64,000 nucleotides of DNA from Rhizobium sp. FKL33 (GTDB taxonomy: Bacteria; Pseudomonadota; Alphaproteobacteria; Rhizobiales; Rhizobiaceae): positions 45,166-109,165 of the forward strand of contig NZ_STFX01000054.1 of NCBI RefSeq assembly GCF_005222915.1, written 5' to 3'. The position numbers were made by a program, and so were the translations under genes. Each line of letters starts with the position of its first letter. Within the stretch, counting starts at the first letter, position 1. A model generated the notes under the pieces. That model was not told where the DNA came from. It worked only from the letters and a program-made list of their open reading frames with translations, and did no database searches. Shown here piece after piece: positions 24,603 through 33,896 of the stretch.

Positions 24603-27020
24603 TCAGTGAGCGATCGACACCGAGGCGTCGCCCTCCGCGTCGGGCTTGGCCGGCGCGCTTTCGAAGGATTCGTCCCACTCGATCGGAACCGGCTGACGCA
24701 CAAGAGCATGCTCCAGCACTTCGCCCATTCTGGAAACCGGAATGATCTCCATATTGTTCTTCACGTTGTCCGGTATGTCCGCCAGATCCTTGGCGTTGTC
24801 AGCCGGAATGAGCACCTTCTTGATGCCGCCCCGCAAGGCCGCGAGCAGCTTTTCCTTGAGGCCGCCGATCGGAGACACCCGGCCGCGCAGGGTGATTTCC
24901 CCGGTCATCGCCACGTCGTGACGCACCGGAATGCCGGTCATCACCGAGACGATGGCCGTCACCATGCCGATGCCGGCCGACGGACCGTCCTTCGGCGTCG
25001 CGCCATCCGGCACGTGGACGTGGATGTCGCGCTTTTCGAACAAAGGCGGCTTGATGCCGAAATCGATGGCGCGCGAGCGGACGTAGGACGCCGCAGCGGA
25101 AATCGATTCCTTCATCACGTCCTTGAGGTTGCCGGTGACCGTCATGCGGCCCTTGCCCGGCATCATCAGACCTTCGATCATCAGCAACTCGCCGCCGACT
25201 TCCGTCCAGGCGAGACCGTTGACGACGCCCACCTGGTCTTCCTTGTCGGCTTCGTCGTGGCGGAACCGCGGCACGCCGAGATAGTCGGATAGATTGTCCA
25301 CGGTGACGGCGACCGACAGCACCTTGCTGCGCAGGATCTCGGTGACCGCCTTGCGGGCAAGCTTGTTGAGCTCGCGTTCCAAGTTACGAACACCGGCTTC
25401 CCGCGTGTAGGAGCGGATGACTTCGAGCAGCGCCTCGTCGGTGATCGAGAGCTCCTTGGGCTGCACGGCATGGTCGCGCATGGCCTTGGAGATCAGGTGC
25501 CGCTTGGCGATTTCGAGCTTTTCGTCCTCGGTGTAGCCGGCGATGCGGATGATCTCCATGCGGTCCATCAAGGGCGCAGGGATGTTCAGCGTGTTCGCCG
25601 TGGTGATGAACATCACGTTGGACAGGTCGTATTCCACTTCCAGGTAGTGATCCATGAAGGTGGAGTTCTGTTCCGGATCGAGCACCTCGAGCAGAGCGGA
25701 TGACGGATCGCCGCGGAAGTCCATGCCCATCTTGTCGATTTCATCGAGCAGGAAGAGCGGATTGGCCTTCTTCGCCTTCTTCATCGACTGCACGACCTTG
25801 CCGGGCATGGAGCCGATATAGGTGCGGCGGTGACCACGGATCTCGGCTTCGTCGCGCACGCCGCCCAGCGCCATGCGGACATATTCGCGTCCGGTGGCCT
25901 TGGCGATCGAACGCGCCAGCGAGGTCTTGCCGACGCCCGGGGGGCCGACGAGGCACAAGATCGGGCCACGAATCTTGGTCGAACGCGCCTGCACGGCGAG
26001 ATATTCGACGATGCGCTCCTTGACCTTGTCGAGGCCGAAGTGATCGGTGTCGAGGATCTTCTCGGCGTTGAGCAGATCGGTCTTGACGCGTGAGAACTTG
26101 CCCCAGGGCAGGCCGAGCAGCCAGTCGAGATAGTTGCGCACGACGGTGGCTTCCGCCGACATCGGGCTCATCTGCTTGAGCTTGCGGAATTCGGCGTCGG
26201 CCTTTTCGCGGGCTTCCTTCGACAGCTTGGTCTTGGCGATCCGGCTTTCGATTTCGGCCATTTCATCACGGCCGTCCTCGTCGCCCAGTTCCTTCTGGAT
26301 CGCCTTCATCTGCTCGTTGAGGTAATATTCGCGCTGGGTCTTCTCCATCTGGCGCTTGACGCGCGAGCGAATGCGCTTCTCGACCTGCAGGACGGAGATC
26401 TCGCCTTCCATGAAGCCGAGCGCCTTTTCGAGACGTTCCTTCACGCTGACGGTTTCCAGCATGCCCTGCTTGTCGGTCAGCTTGATCGACAGATGCGAGG
26501 CGACCGTGTCGGCAAGCTTCGAATAATCGTCGATCTGACCGGCGGCGTTGACCACTTCCGGCGAGATCTTCTTGTTGAGCTTGACGTAGTTTTCGAATTC
26601 CGAAACGACGGAGCGGGACAGGGCCTCGATCTCGACGGCGTCTTCCGTGGGCTCGACCAGCACGCTGGCCTGGGCCTCGTAGAATTCCTCGCGATCGGTG
26701 TAGCTGTCGATCTTGGCGCGGCCGCGGCCTTCCACCAGAACCTTGACGGTGCCGTCGGGCAGCTTCAACAGTTGCAGGACATTGGCCGCGGTGCCGACTT
26801 CGAAGATCGCGGCCGGCGACGGATCGTCATCGGTGGCGTTCTTCTGCGTGACCAGCAGGATCTGGCGATCAGTGCCGATCACCTCCTCCAGCGCGCGGAT
26901 GGACTTCTCGCGGCCGACGAACAGCGGCACGATCATATGCGGAAAAACCACGATGTCGCGCAACGGCAGGACGGGATAGTTCTGCTGGCCTTCTTCCGTC
27001 GGGAATGTTTTTTTGGTCAT
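24603..27020 (-). CDS. lon: ATP-dependent Lon protease
   Basis: The 805-residue protein has normal LonA length and order: N-terminal substrate domain ([20 protein letters not shown]), coiled helical region, AAA+ module with Walker [10 protein letters not shown] and Walker [12 protein letters not shown], sensor region, and the Ser-Lys protease domain with [12 protein letters not shown] (Ser681) and a following GLKEKLLAA lysine. It degrades unfolded and regulatory proteins in the cytoplasm, including many antitoxins. It is downstream of clpX in the clpP-clpX-lon-hupB order with its own 349-bp leader region. Confidence 0.98.
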   Translation of the reverse strand: MTKKTFPTEEGQQNYPVLPLRDIVVFPHMIVPLFVGREKSIRALEEVIGTDRQILLVTQKNATDDDPSPAAIFEVGTAANVLQLLKLPDGTVKVLVEGRGRAKIDSYTDREEFYEAQASVLVEPTEDAVEIEALSRSVVSEFENYVKLNKKISPEVVNAAGQIDDYSKLADTVASHLSIKLTDKQGMLETVSVKERLEKALGFMEGEISVLQVEKRIRSRVKRQMEKTQREYYLNEQMKAIQKELGDEDGRDEMAEIESRIAKTKLSKEAREKADAEFRKLKQMSPMSAEATVVRNYLDWLLGLPWGKFSRVKTDLLNAEKILDTDHFGLDKVKERIVEYLAVQARSTKIRGPILCLVGPPGVGKTSLARSIAKATGREYVRMALGGVRDEAEIRGHRRTYIGSMPGKVVQSMKKAKKANPLFLLDEIDKMGMDFRGDPSSALLEVLDPEQNSTFMDHYLEVEYDLSNVMFITTANTLNIPAPLMDRMEIIRIAGYTEDEKLEIAKRHLISKAMRDHAVQPKELSITDEALLEVIRSYTREAGVRNLERELNKLARKAVTEILRSKVLSVAVTVDNLSDYLGVPRFRHDEADKEDQVGVVNGLAWTEVGGELLMIEGLMMPGKGRMTVTGNLKDVMKESISAAASYVRSRAIDFGIKPPLFEKRDIHVHVPDGATPKDGPSAGIGMVTAIVSVMTGIPVRHDVAMTGEITLRGRVSPIGGLKEKLLAALRGGIKKVLIPADNAKDLADIPDNVKNNMEIIPVSRMGEVLEHALVRQPVPIEWDESFESAPAKPDAEGDASVSIAH

Positions 27021-27369
27021 TTGTTTCCCTTTCAGTCCAGACCCTTACGGCCTGCGGAGAGTGGTCCGCGCCGTCGGCCTGTTCGGGATAGAGGTGGAGA
27101 TCCTAAGCATGCAATTCAAGGCTGGGACGATCGCCGAAAATGCCTGCCGTCAAAAATCCGTCATATCCCGCGAACATTCAATCCGACCCGGATGGTCCGA
27201 AGCTTACGCAGCTTGCGCGTATTGGCATCGCCGGAATCTTAACCCTGTTTTGCGCCGATCCAGTCGCCAAGGCAACGCGTTTTTCGTCATCCTCTGCCAA
27301 AACTGCGCCCCAGACGCAAAAAGCCCGGCCGGAGCCGGGCTTCTCAAAACGATAGAACCGTCAGACGAC
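27021..27369. other. clpX-lon intergenic region
   Basis: Holds the clpX terminator at its right end and the lon leader. On the minus strand, CTTGAA (27115-27120), 15 bases, CTCCACCT (27092-27099) resembles a sigma-32 heat-shock promoter (CTTGAA...CCCCATNT) about 65 bases before lon, with mismatches in the -10. No gene is supported. Confidence 0.35.
27316..27342 (-). terminator. clpX intrinsic terminator
   Basis: AAGCCCGGC (27321-27329) and GCCGGGCTT (27334-27342) pair around CGGA. On the minus strand the stem is followed by T residues. Confidence 0.8.
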
Positions 27370-28647
27370 TCAGGCGGAGGCCGGAGCCTTCTCGTCGCGA
27401 CGATCCGCGTAGATGTAGAGCGGACGGGCGCTGCCCTTGGCCACCTCCTCCGAAATCACCACTTCCTGCACGCCTTCCATGGCCGGCAGTTCGAACATGG
27501 TGTCGAGCAGGATCTTTTCCATGATCGAGCGGAGACCGCGGGCGCCGGTCTTGCGGATGATCGCCTTGCGGGCGATTTCGCGCAGCGCCGCTTCGTGGAA
27601 GGTCAGTTCCACGTCTTCCATCTCGAACAGGCGCTGATACTGCTTCACCAGCGCGTTCTTGGGTTCGCTGAGGATCTGGATCAGCGCGTCTTCATCGAGG
27701 TCTTCCAGCGTCGCCACGACGGGCAGACGGCCGATGAATTCCGGGATGAGGCCGAATCTGACCAGATCTTCCGGCTCGAGATCGCGCAGCACATGGCCGA
27801 CGCGGCGATCATCGGGGGCCGCGACCTTGGCCGCAAAGCCGATCGAGGTCTTTTCCGAACGGGCCGAGATGACCTTTTCGAGGCCGGCGAAAGCGCCGCC
27901 GCAGATGAACAGGATGTTGGTCGTGTCCACCTGCAGGAATTCCTGCTGCGGATGCTTGCGGCCGCCCTGCGGCGGAACCGACGCGACGGTGCCTTCCATG
28001 ATCTTCAGCAGAGCCTGCTGGACGCCCTCGCCCGACACGTCGCGGGTGATCGAGGGGTTGTCGGACTTGCGGCTGATCTTGTCGACTTCGTCGATATAGA
28101 CGATGCCGCGCTGGGCGCGCTCGACATTGTAGTCGGCGGCCTGGAGCAGCTTCAGGATGATGTTCTCGACGTCTTCGCCGACATAGCCCGCTTCCGTGAG
28201 CGTGGTCGCGTCAGCCATGGTGAAGGGCACGTCGATAATGCGGGCCAGCGTCTGGGCGAGGTAGGTCTTGCCGCAGCCGGTCGGGCCGACGAGCAGGATG
28301 TTGGACTTCGCCAGTTCGATGTCCTGATTCTTGGATGCATGCGCCAATCGCTTGTAATGATTGTGCACAGCGACAGCGAGAATGCGCTTGGCCGTCTTCT
28401 GGCCGATGACATATTCGTCGAGGACCTTCATGATGTCCTGCGGGGTCGGCACGCCTTCCCGCGACTTGACCATGGAGGATTTGTTTTCCTCGCGGATGAT
28501 GTCCATGCAGAGTTCGACGCACTCGTCGCAGATGAACACGGTTGGACCCGCGATCAGCTTGCGCACCTCATGCTGGCTCTTGCCGCAGAAAGAACAATAA
28601 AGCGTGTTCTTCGAGTCGCCACTGTTGCTTCCGCTGACTTTGCTCAT
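27370..28647 (-). CDS. clpX: ATP-dependent Clp protease ATP-binding subunit ClpX
   Basis: The 425-residue protein has the ClpX zinc-binding domain (Cys18, Cys21, Cys40, Cys43), Walker [13 protein letters not shown], Walker [12 protein letters not shown], and the IGF-loop segment [11 protein letters not shown] used to dock on ClpP. ATG 28647 is chosen: AGGAAG lies six bases upstream and MSKVSG is the usual start; GTG 28653 in frame lacks this. It unfolds tagged proteins for ClpP. It lies 332 bp downstream of clpP with the same orientation, separated by tandem hairpins. Confidence 0.98.
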   Translation of the reverse strand: MSKVSGSNSGDSKNTLYCSFCGKSQHEVRKLIAGPTVFICDECVELCMDIIREENKSSMVKSREGVPTPQDIMKVLDEYVIGQKTAKRILAVAVHNHYKRLAHASKNQDIELAKSNILLVGPTGCGKTYLAQTLARIIDVPFTMADATTLTEAGYVGEDVENIILKLLQAADYNVERAQRGIVYIDEVDKISRKSDNPSITRDVSGEGVQQALLKIMEGTVASVPPQGGRKHPQQEFLQVDTTNILFICGGAFAGLEKVISARSEKTSIGFAAKVAAPDDRRVGHVLRDLEPEDLVRFGLIPEFIGRLPVVATLEDLDEDALIQILSEPKNALVKQYQRLFEMEDVELTFHEAALREIARKAIIRKTGARGLRSIMEKILLDTMFELPAMEGVQEVVISEEVAKGSARPLYIYADRRDEKAPASA

Positions 28648-28979
28648 TTTCACTTCCTTCCAGCACGCCGCGACCAGAAAGGAACGCGGGGTCGATCATA
28701 CACCCCGGCATGAAGCGGCGTTTCCGCTGTTACACGAGGCCTGAGGGACAGATGGTTCGGCGCAACGCAGCACATTCGCACGATAACAGCAACATGTCCC
28801 CATTGCTCAATGGGAAGCCTATGTCACAATTCTTCAACATAGGCTTAATGCTATTCCTAAACGCCCGAGGCTTCCACGCAAATTGCTATCGGACACAATC
28901 TTGTCAAGAACAGGGCTTGTCAAGCGAAGAGCGGGGCAACCCGCCCTTCTATCCCGTGCGTTCGGCGCGGCGTCAAGCC
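28648..28979. other. clpP-clpX intergenic region with tandem hairpins
   Basis: No gene. It holds two abutting inverted repeats: CCCATTG-CT-CAATGGG (28799-28814) and AAGCCTATGT-N12-ACATAGGCTT (28815-28846). Near clpP a short hairpin GCGGG-GCAA-CCCGC (28931-28944) is followed on the minus strand by a T/C-rich stretch and may weakly terminate clpP. A separate clpX promoter is likely in this interval but I cannot place it. Confidence 0.5.
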
Positions 28980-29612
28980 TCAGGCCTCCTCGCCGCCCTC
29001 GCGCTCGGCGCGGGTGGTGATGACGTCGTCGACCAGGCCCCAGTCCTTGGCCTCTTCCGCCGTCATGAAGTTGTCGCGGTCGAGAGCGCGCTCGACTTCC
29101 TCATAGGTGCGGCCGGTATGCTTTTCATAGATCTCGTTCAGGCGACGCTTCATCTTGAGGATGTCGCGAGCGTGACGTTCGATGTCGACGGCCTGCCCCT
29201 GGAAACCGCCCGAAGGCTGGTGGACCATGATGCGGGCGTTCGGCGTGGCGAAACGCAGGCCCTTGGAGCCGGCGGTCAGAAGCAGCGAGCCCATCGAGGC
29301 GGCCTGGCCGACGCAGAGCGTGGAGACCGGCGGGCGGATGAACTGCATCGTATCATAGATCGCCATGCCGGCGGTGACATAACCGCCGGGCGAATTGATG
29401 TAGAGCGAGATTTCCTTCTTCGGGTTCTCCGATTCCAGGAACAGGAGCTGCGCGCAGGCCAGCGCCGCCATCGTGTCGTCCACCGGGCCGATCAGAAAGA
29501 TGATCCGCTCACGAAGCAGCCGCGAGAAGATATCCCAGCCGCGTTCGCCGCGATTGGTCTGCTCGATCACCTGGGGAATAATCGCCATGGTGGTTTCAAT
29601 CGGATCTCTCAT
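28980..29612 (-). CDS. clpP: ATP-dependent Clp protease proteolytic subunit
   Basis: The 210-residue serine peptidase carries the ClpP triad: Ser106 in GQAASMGS, His131 in MVHQPSGG, and Asp180. It forms the tetradecameric barrel served by ClpX and ClpA. ATG 29612 is preferred over ATG 29618 because AAGG lies six bases before it and would touch the upstream ATG. A sigma-32-like promoter lies about 70 bases upstream. Length and sequence are normal for the main alphaproteobacterial ClpP. Confidence 0.98.
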   Translation of the reverse strand: MRDPIETTMAIIPQVIEQTNRGERGWDIFSRLLRERIIFLIGPVDDTMAALACAQLLFLESENPKKEISLYINSPGGYVTAGMAIYDTMQFIRPPVSTLCVGQAASMGSLLLTAGSKGLRFATPNARIMVHQPSGGFQGQAVDIERHARDILKMKRRLNEIYEKHTGRTYEEVERALDRDNFMTAEEAKDWGLVDDVITTRAEREGGEEA

Positions 29613-29682
29613 GTCCATCCTTCACATAAACTCCCCGGAGATCGGTTATTTTCTCGGGAATCAACCTTTTCTCTGTTCCCAT

Positions 29683-29712
29683 ACATAGAGTGTCCGTCCC
29701 CCGGACTTCAAG
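29683..29712 (-). promoter_or_regulatory. Candidate heat-shock (sigma-32) promoter of clpP
   Basis: On the minus strand, CTTGAA (29707-29712), 17 bases, TCTATGT (29683-29689). This matches the alphaproteobacterial RpoH pattern (CTTG...CYTATNT) with one -10 mismatch and slightly long spacing. The start would lie about 64 bases before clpP. Confidence 0.5.
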
Positions 29713-29831
29713 CCATGCGCGGAAATTGCGCTATCCCTCGCCGATTCGCTCTTAAAGGCAGATTACGCCGGGGCATGGCTGCACCGGAATTGGGCGTCAG
29801 GGTGAACAATGTGTGAAGCGGCGCGCCAAAA

Positions 29832-30218
29832 TCAGACGCGGAGATTTTGAACCGGATAGTCGGCTATAGCGTGATCGGCGGTCATAACAATCAGATCCTC
29901 GCAAAGGGCCTGGGCGACCAGCAGACGATCGAAGGGATCGCGGTGGATGAGCGGCAGATCCAGGACGCGGACGGCATGGGCGCCGGTGACGGGGAGTTCA
30001 TGGTAGCCCTCGGCAATCAACGCCACTCTCAGCCTGCTCGGGTCCACATTGAAATCAGCTTTCTTCAAAGATTGCTTGATCGCCACTTCCAGAATTGAAA
30101 TCGCGCTGAACCAGATAGTGTTGTCGGGGCTTTCCAAAATTCCCGTGATCTCTTCTGACAGTCGAGAGGACTGCATCGACATCCAAATCAAAACATTGGT
30201 GTCAACGAGGTAGTTCAT
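29832..30218 (-). CDS. VapC-family PIN-domain toxin
   Basis: The 128-residue PIN-domain protein has the acidic active-site set: Asp6 (YLVDTNVLIW), Glu44 (ISILEVAIK), Asp94/Asp97 (HRDPFDRLLVAQA) and Asp115. VapC-type toxins are Mg-dependent RNases that cleave tRNA or rRNA. Its start lies inside the antitoxin gene, with 17 bp of overlap (30202-30218), giving tight translational coupling. The catalytic set looks complete, so it is probably active. Confidence 0.88.
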   Translation of the reverse strand: MNYLVDTNVLIWMSMQSSRLSEEITGILESPDNTIWFSAISILEVAIKQSLKKADFNVDPSRLRVALIAEGYHELPVTGAHAVRVLDLPLIHRDPFDRLLVAQALCEDLIVMTADHAIADYPVQNLRV

Positions 30219-30456
30219 CGCGCCCCTCGAAAAGGGCGATGATTTCTTCCTGGCACATCGTATCGAAATCGTCGGGAACGCTCATCTGGCCATCGAGAAA
30301 GCCGATCCGGCGCGGTCGGCGAGCAATTTTCTGCGCCGGCTCGAAACGCACAACGGGCTTGCCAGCCTTTTCGACGATAATAGTCTCTCCGCCCTCGGCG
30401 GCTGACATCAAGTCGCTGAAGTTTTCTTCCGCTTCCTGCAGGCTGACATGACGCAT
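30202..30456 (-). CDS. Phd/YefM-family antitoxin of the VapC pair
   Basis: This 84-residue protein starts with a Phd/YefM fold (MRHVSLQEAEENFSDLMSAA, then TIIVEKAGKPVVRFEP), which binds DNA, followed by a C-terminal tail (IGFLDGQMSVPDDFDTM and an acidic end) that would mask the PIN toxin. ATG 30456 follows GGGAGA. A good promoter lies 27 bases upstream. It is likely degraded by Lon or Clp proteases under stress. It is divergent from the P450 gene. Confidence 0.88.
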   Translation of the reverse strand: MRHVSLQEAEENFSDLMSAAEGGETIIVEKAGKPVVRFEPAQKIARRPRRIGFLDGQMSVPDDFDTMCQEEIIALFEGRDELPR

Positions 30457-30478
30457 GGCCGTTCTCCCGCTCAACGGG

Positions 30479-30511
30479 CCTGAATATAAGACAGGAGCGG
30501 CGCCATTGCAA
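30479..30511 (-). promoter_or_regulatory. Promoter of the Phd-VapC operon
   Basis: On the minus strand, TTGCAA (30506-30511), 17 bases, TATATT (30483-30488). A short inverted repeat CCTG (30479-30482)/CAGG (30492-30495) brackets the -10 box and is a candidate site for autorepression. Confidence 0.6.
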
Positions 30512-30562
30512 TTTTCACAGGCCCCGCCATAAAGTCCCGCGGAGTTCACACGAGTATCCCGC

Positions 30563-31810
30563 ATGTCCCATTTCCCCGCCTATTTCAAATTCGACGCCAG
30601 CAATCGCCGCGTGTCGCTCGACGCCCGCAATCCCGATTTTTACCGCAATCCGAACATCGCCTATGCGGCCATGCACGCGGCCTCCCCCACTTTCTGGTGG
30701 GAGGAGGAAAAGCAGTGGTATTTCACCGGCTACGACACCGTGAACGCGTTTTTGCGGGACCGCCGGTTCGGGCGGCAGATCACCCATGTGATGAGCCGTG
30801 AAGAACTCGGCTGGGCTGAGCCGCGCGCCGATCTCGCCGATTTCGACAGGGCCGAGTCCAAGTCGCTGTTGTCGCTCGAAGCGCCCGAGCACACGCGGTT
30901 GCGAACGCTGGTGAACCGCGCCTTCGTTTCGCGGCAGATCGAAAAGCTCAGGCCCGAGATCACCTCGCTCTGTCACGAATTGATCGATGGTTTCGCGCCC
31001 GATCGCGGTACGGAACTGTTGTCCTCCTTCGCCGAAGTCATCCCCGTCACCATCATCGCCGCCATGATGGGCGTGCCGATGGACATGCGCCGGCAGTTGC
31101 TCGACTGGAGCCATGACTATGTGCGGATGTATATGTTCGGCCGCACCGCGGAGGACGAGGCGCTCGCCAACAAGGCCGCCCGCGACTTCGCCGACTATGT
31201 GAAGACGCTCGCCAAGGAGAAGCGCGCCAATCCGCAGGACGATCTGCTGACGCTGATGCTGTCGCCGGCCCGCGACGGGCAGTTCCTGACCGAGGACGAA
31301 CTCGTCTCGACCGCGATCGTGCTGCTCAACGCCGGCCATGAAGCGACCGTCCACCAGATCGGCAATGCGGTGAACATCATTCTCGCCTCGGAACATGATC
31401 CCAAGGCGCTGTTCGCCGACGCAAAATCAACCGAACTCACAGTTGAGGAAAGCTTCCGCATTTCCGCCCCCGTTCACATCTTCAAGCGCTGGGCGCTCGA
31501 GGATGTCGAGGTCGACGGCGTGCAGTTGCGAAAGGGCGACGAGATCGGCCTGATCCTCGCGGCCGCCAATCTCGATCCGGGGAAATTCTCAGATCCCCTC
31601 GCCTTCAAACCCGATCGCAACGAGGGCCTCAGCCTCTCCTTCGGTGCCGGCATCCACTTCTGCATCGGCGCGCCGCTCGCGCGGCTGGAGATGAACATCG
31701 CCCTGCCGATCCTGTTCGAGCGGCTTCCGAAAATGCGGATCGCCGAGGTGCCGGTGGTGAAGGACGTCTATCACTTCCATGGGCTGGAGCGGCTGGATCT
31801 GGAGTGGTGA
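30563..31810 (+). CDS. Cytochrome P450
   Basis: The 415-residue bacterial class I type P450 has the haem-ligand loop SFGAGIHFCIGAPLARLE (Cys367), the I-helix LLNAGHEATVH (acid-alcohol pair altered to Glu-Ala-Thr), and the K-helix ExxR (EESFR). It needs a ferredoxin and reductase; no redox partner is adjacent, although a 2Fe-2S ferredoxin gene lies 13 kb away. The upstream neighbour is the divergent toxin-antitoxin pair; it converges with the YafY-type regulator two bases downstream. Substrate unknown. Confidence 0.92.
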   Translation: MSHFPAYFKFDASNRRVSLDARNPDFYRNPNIAYAAMHAASPTFWWEEEKQWYFTGYDTVNAFLRDRRFGRQITHVMSREELGWAEPRADLADFDRAESKSLLSLEAPEHTRLRTLVNRAFVSRQIEKLRPEITSLCHELIDGFAPDRGTELLSSFAEVIPVTIIAAMMGVPMDMRRQLLDWSHDYVRMYMFGRTAEDEALANKAARDFADYVKTLAKEKRANPQDDLLTLMLSPARDGQFLTEDELVSTAIVLLNAGHEATVHQIGNAVNIILASEHDPKALFADAKSTELTVEESFRISAPVHIFKRWALEDVEVDGVQLRKGDEIGLILAAANLDPGKFSDPLAFKPDRNEGLSLSFGAGIHFCIGAPLARLEMNIALPILFERLPKMRIAEVPVVKDVYHFHGLERLDLEW

Positions 31811-31812
31811 AA

Positions 31813-32775
31813 TTAGGGATAGTATCCTAAAAGGATCTCCAAGGTCCGGCGCATGGCGAGCCGCAGTTCCGGCGGATCGATGATTTCCAAGTCCGGACCA
31901 AGTTTCAGCATTTCGGATATGGCCATACGCTCCTGCGCCACGGGAAGGCGCGCGACGCGCCAGCCGCGTTCGTCAGGCTCACCGATGAGTTCGAGTTTTG
32001 CCCGAACAAATGCTGGCGCTATGTGCTCGAGTTCTTTGATCCCCCCAGGGGACAGGCGAACAGTCGCCCAGTTCTGATAAAGCTCATGCTCCAGTCGGCG
32101 TGTATTCGCCTTCCAATAGTCGGCGAGGTCAAAATCTGTGGGCCAGTCGAAGTGCTCATTGGTCACGATCAGGTCTAGCACGCGGGAAATCCTGTAGGTG
32201 CGGACGGAGGTTTCGACGCGGGCGACCAGATACCAGGCTCCGCCCTTCATTACGATGCCGAGTGGGTCGGCGTCCCGGCTCTTCTCAGCCTTCCATGAGC
32301 GATAGCGCATGCAAATGCGCTTGGAGTTCCAAACTGCATCGGCTACCGCCTGAAGATGGATGGGCTGTTCGCCTTCAGCGAGCCAAGCGGGCGCATCGAG
32401 ATGGAACTTGGACTGAATGCGTCTTGCGCTTTCGCGAAGATCCTCCGGCAGCGCCGCCGTCAGTTTTTTCTGCGCGCCGGCCATCAGCGAACCCAGACCA
32501 AGATCCGCGGCGGCGCCGGGAATTCCTGTGAAGAACATGGCTTCCACTTCGGCTGGTGTCAGGCCGTTGAGACGGACACGATATCCGTCGAGAAGCCGAT
32601 AACCGCCCTCTGAGCCACGCTCGCTGTACACGGGAACGCCGGACAGCGACAGGGCGTCGACATCGCGATAGATCGTTCGCACTGACACTTGATTTTCCGC
32701 CGCCAGCGCCTCGGCGGTCACAAGCCCTTTTGCCTGGAGGGTGGTCAGAATGTTGATCAGCCGGCTTGCCCGCAT
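31813..32775 (-). CDS. YafY/WYL-domain transcriptional regulator
   Basis: This 320-residue protein has an N-terminal HTH_11-type helix-turn-helix (RASRLINILTTLQAKGLVTA; VSVRTIYRDVDALS) and a central WYL domain (GGAWYLVARVETSVRTYRIS), then a C-terminal winged extension. ATG 32775 follows GGAGGAG at nine bases; the longer frame to 32811 has no site. Such regulators often repress an adjacent divergent enzyme gene, here the glutathione transferase 117 bp away. The ligand of the WYL domain is unknown. Confidence 0.9.
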   Translation of the reverse strand: MRASRLINILTTLQAKGLVTAEALAAENQVSVRTIYRDVDALSLSGVPVYSERGSEGGYRLLDGYRVRLNGLTPAEVEAMFFTGIPGAAADLGLGSLMAGAQKKLTAALPEDLRESARRIQSKFHLDAPAWLAEGEQPIHLQAVADAVWNSKRICMRYRSWKAEKSRDADPLGIVMKGGAWYLVARVETSVRTYRISRVLDLIVTNEHFDWPTDFDLADYWKANTRRLEHELYQNWATVRLSPGGIKELEHIAPAFVRAKLELIGEPDERGWRVARLPVAQERMAISEMLKLGPDLEIIDPPELRLAMRRTLEILLGYYP

Positions 32776-32892
32776 AAGAAAAATCTCCTCCCCCCAGTTT
32801 GGTGAAAACAACCTGACACGATCTGACAGGTATGGCGCAGCATTCTCTCTTCATCGCCAAAAACGCGATGCATTCTTCAAGGGAGATTTCCG

Positions 32893-33552
32893 ATGATCAA
32901 TAACCTGCCGATCACCCTCTTTTATTCGCCCCAGACCCGCGCCACCGGCGCGCGGGCGCTGCTGGAAGAATTGAAGGTTCCATACCATCTTCATGTGCTC
33001 AACATGAAGGTCGGAGAACAGCGCCAACCGACCTATCTTGCCGTCAATCCTCTCGGCAAGGTGCCTGCGGTTCGAGTCGGCAATGCGCTGGTCACCGAAC
33101 AAGGCGCTGTCTACCTTTATCTGGCCGACATGTTTCCCGAAGCCGGGCTCGCGCCCGGGCTCGCTGATCCCGACCGAGGCGCCTATCTCCGCTGGCTATT
33201 TATCTATGGAAATTGTTTTGAACCGGCGGTGATCGATCGTTATCTGCGGCGCGAGCCAGCCTCCCTGAACGACACCCCATATGCCAGCTACCCTTCCCTG
33301 ATCGACATGCTCGAAGAGGCGTTGAAAGCCGGGCCATATCTCCTCGGCGATCGCTTCACGGCAGCGGACCTTCTTTGGGGAGGCGCACTGCGTTGGACGA
33401 CGATGTTCGGTCTCGTGGAAGCCCGCCCTGCCTTCCAAGCTTATATAGGCCGGATCAATGATCGGGCGAGCATCCAGAAGGTTTTGGCCGAGGACGCCAG
33501 AATGTTGACCGAGCACGAAGCGGCAGCGGCGTTGCTGAACGCTGCCGGTTAA
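32893..33552 (+). CDS. Glutathione S-transferase family protein
   Basis: The 219-residue protein has a thioredoxin-like N-terminal domain (ITLFYSPQTRATGARALLEE; NPLGKVPAVRVGNALVTEQGA, including the cis-Pro and Glu/Gln-Ser-like glutathione-binding turn) and an all-helical C-terminal domain with LLGDRFTAADLL. It conjugates or isomerises small electrophiles with glutathione. It is divergent from the YafY-type regulator and converges with the cupin gene, overlapping it by four bases (33549-33552). Confidence 0.9.
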   Translation: MINNLPITLFYSPQTRATGARALLEELKVPYHLHVLNMKVGEQRQPTYLAVNPLGKVPAVRVGNALVTEQGAVYLYLADMFPEAGLAPGLADPDRGAYLRWLFIYGNCFEPAVIDRYLRREPASLNDTPYASYPSLIDMLEEALKAGPYLLGDRFTAADLLWGGALRWTTMFGLVEARPAFQAYIGRINDRASIQKVLAEDARMLTEHEAAAALLNAAG

Positions 33553-33896
33553 AGCCGGATCACATAATCCTTCGTCGTCGTCTCGACCACCTCCCACGTC
33601 CCGACAAAGCCGGGCCGCAGGATGAGGCGGTCGCCGGCGCGGAGATGCGCGGGCTCGCCGCCGTCCTCAGTAACGATCGAATAGCCTTCGAGGATATGGA
33701 AATACTCCCATTCCTCATAGACGATCTTCCATTTGCCGGGCGTCGCGCGCCACACGCCGGCATAGAGACCGCCCTCGGACTCTTCGATGTTCCAGGTGGT
33801 GAAAACCGGATCACCTGCAATCAGCCGGTCCGGCGCGGGCGCGCCGGTTTCCGGAGTGATCGACGAGAGATCGAAGCCGAGGGCGTGGTTCGTCAT
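33549..33896 (-). CDS. Cupin-domain protein (DUF861/cupin_3 type)
   Basis: The 115-residue single-domain cupin shows a conserved core TTWNIEESEGGLYAGVWRAT, EEWEYFHILEGYSIV and LRAGDRLILRPGFVGTWEVV, typical of the (S)-ureidoglycine-aminohydrolase-like cupin_3 family. The usual metal histidine set is incomplete (one His in FHILEG), so activity is uncertain. Its start overlaps the metY stop as ATGA (33893-33896), so it is translationally coupled to the sulfhydrylase; the functional link is not known. Confidence 0.85.
   Translation of the reverse strand: MTNHALGFDLSSITPETGAPAPDRLIAGDPVFTTWNIEESEGGLYAGVWRATPGKWKIVYEEWEYFHILEGYSIVTEDGGEPAHLRAGDRLILRPGFVGTWEVVETTTKDYVIRL

Noticed and set aside
27140-27355. 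71-codon plus-strand frame between lon and clpX
   Set aside because: It overlaps the clpX terminator, has no RBS, and its composition does not match the neighbouring genes.
33060-33090. GGTTCGAGTC resembling a tRNA T-loop
   Set aside because: It lies inside the glutathione transferase coding sequence, and no matching acceptor or anticodon stems surround it.
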